The notes beneath the pieces were generated by a model. It ran no database searches. It worked only from the letters and a program-made list of their open reading frames with translations, and was not told the DNA's origin. From positions 1 through 5,764 of the forward strand of contig CAJJPZ010000140.1 of assembly GCA_905193765.1 (NCBI GenBank): a stretch of DNA of 5,764 nt, read 5' to 3'. The DNA comes from an uncultured Eubacterium sp. (GTDB lineage: Bacteria; Bacillota; Clostridia; Peptostreptococcales; Anaerovoracaceae). The position numbers and the translations under genes were made by a program. This document shows, one piece after another, positions 1 to 3,761 of the stretch. Position 1 is the stretch's first letter. Each line of letters begins with the position of its first letter.

Positions 1-384
1 CATCACGGCGGCGGCGCTTTCAGCGGCAAGGATCCTACGAAGGTGGACCGTTCAGCCACATATGCAGCAAGATACGTTGCAAAGAACCTCGTAGCAGCAG
101 GCCTTGCTGACAAGTGTGAGATCCAGCTGGCATATGCTATAGGAGTGGCAAGACCTGTTTCGATACTGGTGGATTCATTCGGTACAGGAAAACTGCCTGA
201 CGACAGACTGGCCGAGATCGTAGAGAAACACTTCGATCTGAGACCGGCAGCCATCATAAGAAATCTGGATCTGAGAAGACCGATCTACAGACAGGTGGCA
301 GCATACGGACATTTCGGAAGAACTGACATCGACGTACCTTGGGAGAAACTCGACAAGGTCGATGAGTTAAGAAAGGAGATTTAA
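1..384 (+). CDS. metK: S-adenosylmethionine synthetase, C-terminal part (5' end outside window)
   Basis: MetK makes S-adenosylmethionine from methionine and ATP in the cytoplasm, releasing phosphate and pyrophosphate; it is the cell's main source of methyl donor. The frame is open from base 1 and gives 127 residues before the TAA stop. It begins inside the family signature GGGAFSGKD (visible residues 3-11), which continues as PTKVDRSA; this glycine-rich segment belongs to the ATP/phosphate-binding active site. The C-terminal domain follows with typical MetK blocks: AAGLADKCEIQLAYAIGVA, PVSILVDSFGTGK, the FDLRPAAIIRNLDLRRPIY region, and AAYGHFGR close to the end. The visible part is about the last third of a family that is usually near 390-400 residues. 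The last codons (R-K-E-I) contain the ribosome binding site of the aspartate kinase gene, which starts 5 bases after the stop, so the two are very likely co-transcribed and perhaps translationally coupled. No defect is seen. Identity is secure; the start lies upstream. Confidence 0.97.
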   Translation, partial: HHGGGAFSGKDPTKVDRSATYAARYVAKNLVAAGLADKCEIQLAYAIGVARPVSILVDSFGTGKLPDDRLAEIVEKHFDLRPAAIIRNLDLRRPIYRQVAAYGHFGRTDIDVPWEKLDKVDELRKEI

Positions 385-389
385 ATAAA

Positions 390-1706
390 ATGGGAGTCAA
401 AGTAGCAAAATTCGGAGGCTCATCAGTAGCTGATGCACTGCAGATAGAAAAGATAAAGAACATCGTCGAAAAAGACGGCGATATCAAATATGTAGTAGTA
501 TCAGCGCCGGGCAAAAGATTCAGCGAGGACAGCAAGGTGACAGATCTGCTGTATCTGTGCAAGACACATATCGAGCACAGGATACCTTACGAGCAGATAT
601 TTCAGGTGATCTGCGACAGATTCATGGCAGCAGAGATGAATCTGGGCGTTGACATAGATCTGAATTCTGAATTTGACGAAATAAGAAAGAATCTTGAAGA
701 TAATGCTACTGCAGACTATATCGCCAGCAGAGGTGAATATCTGAACGCGAAGCTGATAGCCGCATATCTGGGATATGATTTCGTCGATTCCAAAAAGATG
801 ATAAGATTCGACGAAAAGGGCAGGTTCATGGAGGATCTCACAAACCGTGAGATCGCAAAAGAGCTGGCAAATCATGAGACAGCTGTCATACCGGGATTCT
901 ACGGCCTTAAAGTGGACGGCACCATCAAGACTTTCTCAAGAGGTGGTTCTGACATAACAGGCGCGCTGGTGGCAAGGGCCGTTGAAGCGGATGTCTACGA
1001 AAACTGGACGGACGTTTCAGGGTTCCTGATGGCAGATCCGAGGATCGTGAAAGATCCTAAGCCGATCAGCAGCATTTCATACAAAGAGCTGAGAGAGCTG
1101 TCATATATGGGCGCTTCCGTACTCCATGAAGATGCGATATACCCTGCAAGGGTGGCGAATATCCCTATCAATATCAGGAATACCAACAAGCCGGAGGATC
1201 CTGGCACAATCATAACAGCTAATCCGTCCGGGCATGAAGACGGCCAGATCATCAGCGGTATAGCAGGAAGCAAGGACTTCACTGTCATCGCTATATACAA
1301 GAACCTGATGAGCGGAGAAAGAGGTTTCATCAGAAGGCTCACTGCGATACTCGAAGACAATGATATGTCCATAGAACATATACCGTCGGGTATAGATACG
1401 CTGTCGGTAGTTCTTTCCAATGAGACTCTGGACGGCAAACTTGATGAGATAATCGATGAATTCGAACGTCAGCTCAAGCCTGATCATATCGAGGTCTTTG
1501 AGGATGTAGCGCTGATAGCTACAGTAGGTGCGGGCATGTCTTTCAGACCGGGAGTTTCGGCGAAACTTTTCTCGGCTCTGGCAGAGGCAGGCGTCAACAT
1601 TCGTATGATAGACCAGGGCTCCAGTGAGATGAATATAATAGTAGGCGTCGAGAACAAGGATTTCGAGACAGCGATACGCTCTATCTACAAGGCGTTTGTT
1701 GTATAA
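390..1706 (+). CDS. lysC: aspartate kinase with two C-terminal ACT domains
   Basis: Aspartate kinase phosphorylates L-aspartate to 4-phospho-aspartate, the first committed step towards lysine/diaminopimelate, threonine and methionine. The 438-residue protein is complete. The kinase domain spans about residues 1-285: KFGGSS (7-12) is the N-terminal ATP/phosphate-binding signature, SRGEYLNA (113-120) and SRGGSD (183-188) are conserved active-site segments, and YENWTDVSGFLMADPR (203-218) is the typical nucleotide-binding stretch. Two ACT regulatory domains follow, at about 296-360 and 371-436; the second contains GVSAKLFSALAEAGVNIRMI. ACT domains in this family bind end-product amino acids, so feedback inhibition is expected, but which amino acid cannot be read from sequence. 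At 438 residues it is closer to the longer lysine/threonine-sensitive type (B. subtilis YclM-like) than to the roughly 405-residue type, so the symbol lysC is nominal. The ATG at 390 is preceded by AAAGGAG (372-378, spacing 11). The position right after metK fits supply of the methionine pathway. Confidence 0.95.
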   Translation: MGVKVAKFGGSSVADALQIEKIKNIVEKDGDIKYVVVSAPGKRFSEDSKVTDLLYLCKTHIEHRIPYEQIFQVICDRFMAAEMNLGVDIDLNSEFDEIRKNLEDNATADYIASRGEYLNAKLIAAYLGYDFVDSKKMIRFDEKGRFMEDLTNREIAKELANHETAVIPGFYGLKVDGTIKTFSRGGSDITGALVARAVEADVYENWTDVSGFLMADPRIVKDPKPISSISYKELRELSYMGASVLHEDAIYPARVANIPINIRNTNKPEDPGTIITANPSGHEDGQIISGIAGSKDFTVIAIYKNLMSGERGFIRRLTAILEDNDMSIEHIPSGIDTLSVVLSNETLDGKLDEIIDEFERQLKPDHIEVFEDVALIATVGAGMSFRPGVSAKLFSALAEAGVNIRMIDQGSSEMNIIVGVENKDFETAIRSIYKAFVV

Positions 1707-1724
1707 CGGATATATGACTGGAAT

Positions 1725-1730
1725 GAAGGA
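1725..1730 (+). promoter_or_regulatory. ribosome binding site deciding the TTG start of the LuxR-type gene
   Basis: GAAGGA lies 9 bases before the TTG at 1740. No ATG or GTG in this frame sits between the preceding TAA (1704-1706) and 1740. The next in-frame ATG is about 40 codons downstream and would delete the first membrane helix, so TTG is the best start. Confidence 0.6.
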
Positions 1731-1739
1731 TGGCAGATT

Positions 1740-2732
1740 TTGTTTATACGTGAAATAATACTGGTATGTTATCTGGTATGCATAGTGCTGGGAGTATCAG
1801 GGCTTACAATTTCATTATTGTCATACAAAAGGCAGCGCTCTGAACTGAGTACTGCCCTGATGTGTTTCGGAACGGTCATGCTGGTGATGTGCTGCTACGA
1901 TATGGCTATATACTACTGCGATTATGTGATCGGCGGGCTCAGCAGTCTCAGGATACTGAGGATAGGTAACTGCATCATAGCGGGCACCATGCTGATGTGG
2001 CTGAGGCTCCAGGCGAGCATAGAGGGGAAAGAACAGCTGAGATTGATCGACAGGCTCGTGCAAAGGTATCTCATGTTCTATATGGCCATGTGGATACTGC
2101 TCACGCTCTTCCTGAACACGGATCAGTTCTACACCCTGAAGTGGATGCTGCTGGCGACGGATATCGCGCTCATGATCCTCGTGGTCGTGGCGGCAGCGGG
2201 ACATATGATATTTGCAGCTATAGACGGCCGTAAGTGTCCGCTTTACTACATGGTCATAGTCACAGCCATGCTGGTATGGAACTACATATCCTATTTCTGG
2301 GGAGAGGCGTCCGTATACTGGGGAAACAGCGAGTTCATCAGAGAACCGCTGGATCTGACCATAGTTTTCTGGCTGGTGGTGAACGCCGCTACGCTGGCAT
2401 ACGGATACAGATATGATTTCCTGCCGACTTTCAGGCAGGATCCGGAGATACAGGAGAGCGACGGCAGGAACGATGTGCAGACCCGTATCGACGAGATATG
2501 CGAACGCTGCAGGATAACGCCGAGAGAAAAGGAGTTCATGGAGCTGATATACAGCGGGATGAGCAACAAAGAGATAGCTGAGAAACTGTTCCTGTCAGAA
2601 AGCACTGTGAAAACACATATATACAATCTGTTCAGGAAGCTGGGCGTGAAGAACCGCATAGGCGTCATCTGCATGATAAATGATGAAGCGGATGAAGAAA
2701 ACGCTGCGCCGGACCAGGACGATGAAAAATGA
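1740..2732 (+). CDS. seven-helix membrane-bound LuxR-type transcriptional regulator
   Basis: The 330-residue protein joins an integral-membrane sensor half to a DNA-binding half. I count seven hydrophobic segments at about residues 5-28, 38-60, 72-90, 111-126, 135-160, 168-187 and 204-222. Basic loops after helix 1 (KRQR), helix 3 (residues 91-110) and helix 5 (DGRKC) suggest an outside N-terminus and a cytoplasmic C-terminus. Residues 257-315 are a classic LuxR/NarL helix-turn-helix: ITPREKEFMELI, SGMSNKEIAEKL, then SESTVKTHIYNLFRKLGV as recognition helix and its continuation. A short acidic tail ends the protein. There is no receiver, kinase or autoinducer-binding domain, so it is presumably a one-component system in which the membrane part senses a signal in or near the membrane. 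The start is TTG with GAAGGA upstream; the gene begins 33 bases after the aspartate kinase stop with no terminator between, so co-transcription is likely. The DNA-binding class is certain; the signal and target genes are unknown. Confidence 0.88.
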   Translation: MFIREIILVCYLVCIVLGVSGLTISLLSYKRQRSELSTALMCFGTVMLVMCCYDMAIYYCDYVIGGLSSLRILRIGNCIIAGTMLMWLRLQASIEGKEQLRLIDRLVQRYLMFYMAMWILLTLFLNTDQFYTLKWMLLATDIALMILVVVAAAGHMIFAAIDGRKCPLYYMVIVTAMLVWNYISYFWGEASVYWGNSEFIREPLDLTIVFWLVVNAATLAYGYRYDFLPTFRQDPEIQESDGRNDVQTRIDEICERCRITPREKEFMELIYSGMSNKEIAEKLFLSESTVKTHIYNLFRKLGVKNRIGVICMINDEADEENAAPDQDDEK

Positions 2733-2741
2733 ATATTACAG

Positions 2742-2777
2742 AAAAAAACAGCTGCTTATAACGCAGCTGTTATTTTT
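2742..2777. terminator. bidirectional intrinsic terminator shared by convergent genes
   Basis: AACAGCTGC (2747-2755) and GCAGCTGTT (2763-2771) form a perfect 9-bp stem around a 7-base loop. It is flanked by seven A residues on the left (2742-2748, overlapping the stem) and TTTTT on the right (2773-2777), so it reads as a hairpin plus U-tract from either strand. It lies 9 bases after the LuxR-type gene's stop, and the stop of the minus-strand TM2 gene (2756-2758) falls in its loop. Confidence 0.9.
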
Positions 2778-3061
2778 CTGTAATTGATCTCCTGTGTCAT
2801 AGGTATGCTGTAGCCGATATCCGGCAGCCACCAGGTCCCCAGTGTGAAAAGGACCAGCGCTATCTTGCATAAAAACACCTTTGGTCCTCCCTGGTAGAGT
2901 CTGTCGATGCCGACAGGACCCAGGAAAATGGAAAGTATCAGGGTTATCATCGGATTTTTCAGTCTGACACCTGGAGGAAGCTGGCCGTCTTCCTCCAGGA
3001 GCTGCTGGACTTCATCTGCATATTTTTTACCCACGAACTTCTCGATCTGCGCTCTGTCCAT
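2756..3061 (-). CDS. small TM2-domain membrane protein
   Basis: This 101-residue protein has a charged N-terminal part (1-35, with helical stretch AQIEKFVGKKYADEVQQLLE) followed by a TM2-type module of two membrane helices at about 37-53 and 62-85. Family hallmarks are visible: a short turn between the helices carrying GIDRLYQGG (51-59), a variant of the usual G-x-H/D-R-F-Y-L-G motif with LY-QG instead of FYLG, then the TWWLPDIGYSI segment at the end of the second helix and a polar tail. TM2 proteins are widespread in bacteria but have no single established function, so none is assigned. The start is taken at 3061 because AAGGAGG lies 5 bases upstream; an in-frame ATG at 3121 would add 20 residues but lacks a site of that quality and would overlap the predicted promoter. 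It is a single-gene unit, convergent with the LuxR-type gene, and its last codons (K-I-T-A-A-L-stop) are built from the terminator stem. Confidence 0.85.
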   Translation of the reverse strand: MDRAQIEKFVGKKYADEVQQLLEEDGQLPPGVRLKNPMITLILSIFLGPVGIDRLYQGGPKVFLCKIALVLFTLGTWWLPDIGYSIPMTQEINYRKITAAL

Positions 3062-3066
3062 GATGT

Positions 3067-3073
3067 CCTCCTT
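3067..3073 (-). promoter_or_regulatory. ribosome binding site of the TM2 gene
   Basis: On the minus strand AAGGAGG is followed by 5 bases (ACATC) and ATG at 3061. This near-perfect site fixes the start of the TM2 gene at 3061 rather than 3121. Confidence 0.85.
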
Positions 3074-3093
3074 GCTGAACGTCAGTAAATAAA

Positions 3094-3121
3094 ATTTTAA
3101 CGATTGAGTAATTGGAATCAA
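3094..3121 (-). promoter_or_regulatory. predicted sigma-A type promoter of the TM2 gene
   Basis: On the minus strand TTGATT (3121-3116) and TAAAAT (3099-3094) are 16 bases apart, matching the -35 and -10 boxes well (4/6 and 5/6). Transcription would start near 3087, giving a leader of about 25 bases before the ATG. The -35 box overlaps that of a possible opposite-facing promoter. Confidence 0.5.
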
Positions 3122-3140
3122 TGTCGTTTGATATTATTCT
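3112..3140 (+). promoter_or_regulatory. candidate rightward promoter upstream of the structured-RNA region
   Basis: TTGGAA (3112-3117) and TATTCT (3135-3140) are 17 bases apart. An alternative is the extended -10 form TGATATTAT at 3129-3137. Either would start a rightward transcript at about 3144-3147. Both are imperfect matches, so this rests partly on the structured sequence that follows. The -35 overlaps the -35 of the leftward TM2 promoter, inside the inverted repeat ATTG-GAAT-CAAT (3111-3122). Confidence 0.35.
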
Positions 3141-3149
3141 GCTATGATA

Positions 3150-3345
3150 TCAGATATGTGCGAAAAAGATAATCCGAAACAGGTATGAAACCGCCTGATA
3201 AAAAAGTATGATTCATACTGCAGAGGCAGGGTATGTGGAAGCAACGTCCTGACAAAGGCGGGATGACGCCCTGGAACTTTAGTGCTAGAAGTGCCGGGAA
3301 CCAGGCGCAGAGCCGCTTCGGAGCAAAATAGCACTCAGGCACGAT
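3150..3345 (+). ncRNA. candidate structured non-coding RNA upstream of secA
   Basis: No convincing protein frame crosses this stretch, yet it is dense in complementary segments. AGTATG (3205-3210) pairs with CATACT (3214-3219); GCCT (3193-3196) with AGGC (3224-3227); GGCG (3257-3260) with CGCC (3267-3270); CCTGG (3270-3274) with CCAGG (3301-3305); AGTGCTA (3281-3287) with TAGCACT (3329-3335); GTGCC (3291-3295) with GGCAC (3338-3342). A small CCG-CTT-CGG hairpin sits at 3313-3321. The last long-range pairs are interleaved, which implies a pseudoknot or alternative folds. It lies where Firmicutes often carry hpf/raiA before secA, and the known raiA-motif RNA (about 200 nt, found near raiA genes) is one candidate family, but I cannot recall its consensus well enough to confirm. 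Strand and ends are estimates: no terminator follows closely, so the transcript may run on to the hairpin at 3549-3575. Signatures of tmRNA, RNase P RNA and SRP RNA were not found. Confidence 0.45.
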
Positions 3346-3373
3346 TGAAGTCTGCCGGGCTCGCAGTTATAAT
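3345..3373 (+). promoter_or_regulatory. near-consensus sigma-A type promoter
   Basis: TTGAAG (3345-3350) is separated by exactly 17 bases from a perfect TATAAT (3368-3373). This is the best promoter match in the intergenic region. The predicted start is near 3380, about 35 bases before a possible 35-codon ORF and about 170 bases before a terminator hairpin, so it could define a small independent transcript. It could be a chance match, since it sits just inside the 3' edge of the structured region. Confidence 0.5.
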
Positions 3374-3414
3374 CACAGATACATGCTGCCGCACTCATAA
3401 ACTGAAGAATTACG

Positions 3415-3522
3415 ATGGGCAAACAGACCAGCCGGCGGCAGCGCATACCGGAAGTGACGGTGATCTGTCCTCCGGATGAAGGTGTAACGGATGTCTCCGT
3501 TGTCACATATACGGAAGCCTGA
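3415..3522 (+). CDS. possible small protein of 35 residues, unrecognised
   Basis: An ATG frame runs for 35 codons to TGA at 3520-3522. The product has a basic N-terminus (KQTSRRQR, residues 3-10), then a hydrophobic run (EVTVICPP, 13-20), an acidic turn (DEGVTD) and a second strand-like run (VSVVTYTEA); it has no membrane helix or signal peptide. I do not recognise it. In favour: a near-consensus promoter ends 41 bases upstream, a terminator lies 26 bases after the stop, and the codons (GAA, GTG, ATC, CCG, GAT) resemble those of neighbouring genes. Against: the only upstream Shine-Dalgarno-like sequence is a weak GAAGA (3404-3408), and the sequence can also fold as RNA. GCTGCCGC (3385-3392) pairs with GCGGCAGC (3435-3442), AACGGA (3486-3491) with TCCGTT (3496-3501), and CGGAAG (3512-3517) with CTTCCG (3526-3531). 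The stretch may therefore be a small mRNA or part of a non-coding RNA. Confidence 0.3.
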   Translation: MGKQTSRRQRIPEVTVICPPDEGVTDVSVVTYTEA

Positions 3523-3548
3523 TATCTTCCGAACTGAATAAGAAGCGC

Positions 3549-3578
3549 AGGGACCCGGTGGACATCCGGGTCTTTGTG
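3549..3578 (+). terminator. intrinsic terminator of the intergenic transcript(s)
   Basis: GACCCGG (3552-3558) and CCGGGTC (3566-3572) form a perfect GC-rich 7-bp stem around the loop TGGACAT. It can extend by three pairs (two of them G-U) into the TTT at 3573-3575, and TTTGTGTG follows. The U-tract is short and interrupted, so termination may be partial. With no protein gene ending here, it supports a short transcript starting upstream in 3140-3380 and insulates secA. Confidence 0.65.
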
Positions 3579-3652
3579 TGATTATGAATAAATTTTCATG
3601 TGCAAATAAATGTGGTTCTTCTTTTATTTACCATATAAATAATGTATACTAT

Positions 3653-3658
3653 TATAAT
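3653..3658 (+). promoter_or_regulatory. probable -10 box of the secA promoter
   Basis: A perfect TATAAT lies in the very AT-rich stretch 3577-3660. A second possible -10 (TATACT, 3645-3650) is 8 bases upstream. No good -35 is seen at standard spacing: TTTACC (3627-3632) is 20 bases away. Transcription would begin near 3665, leaving a leader of about 95 bases before the secA ATG. Confidence 0.45.
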
Positions 3659-3659
3659 A

Positions 3660-3676
3660 GCTTTCTTTGTGAAAGC
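3660..3676 (+). other. hairpin at the start of the secA leader
   Basis: GCTTTC (3660-3665) and GAAAGC (3671-3676) form a perfect 6-bp stem around TTTGT, immediately after the predicted -10 box. It would lie at the very 5' end of the secA mRNA, where hairpins can protect against decay. A second weak pairing, GGCA (3695-3698) with TGCC (3708-3711), lies further on. No U-tract follows, so it is not a terminator. Confidence 0.4.
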
Positions 3677-3761
3677 CGTTGATACGAGTCAGAAGGCATG
3701 CATGAGCTGCCGTTGAACAATAAAAATGATTAAGATCCTATTCCAGGAAAGGGGAAACTAA

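Noticed and set aside
995..1438. 147-codon minus-strand frame, with other minus-strand frames at 254-562, 501-875 and 1101-1487
   Set aside because: Antisense to metK and aspartate kinase. The hydrophobic look comes from reading the complement of charged codons.
1704..1742. Read-through fusion of aspartate kinase and the LuxR-type protein
   Set aside because: The two genes share a frame and no further stop lies between them, but a TAA stop, a ribosome binding site and a TTG start explain them as separate genes. No read-through signal is seen.
1821..2204. 127-codon minus-strand frame, and small plus-strand frames at 1997-2233 and 2234-2416
   Set aside because: Shadows inside the seven-helix LuxR-type gene, rich in His/Arg without structure.
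3264..3330. Short ATG frame in the structured region giving a 22-residue peptide ending in TAG
   Set aside because: Its ATG lies inside the GGCG/CGCC hairpin and there is no proper ribosome binding site. RNA pairing explains the sequence better.
3282..3479. 65-codon plus-strand frame with a GTG start
   Set aside because: No ribosome binding site, no domain-like sequence, and it crosses both the candidate RNA and the near-consensus promoter. The 35-codon ATG frame at 3415 looks better.
3150..3578. tmRNA, RNase P RNA, SRP RNA or a known riboswitch
   Set aside because: The tmRNA 5' motif, the RNase P GAGGAAAGUC core and the SRP GGAAGGAAGCA-type loop were not found. Fragments such as GGGCAAAC (3416-3423) resemble part of a c-di-GMP aptamer, but the remaining conserved segments are missing.
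3698..3733. 11-codon frame in the secA leader as a gene
   Set aside because: Too short, with a Shine-Dalgarno-like AAGG only one base from the ATG. It is kept only as a note under the leader finding.
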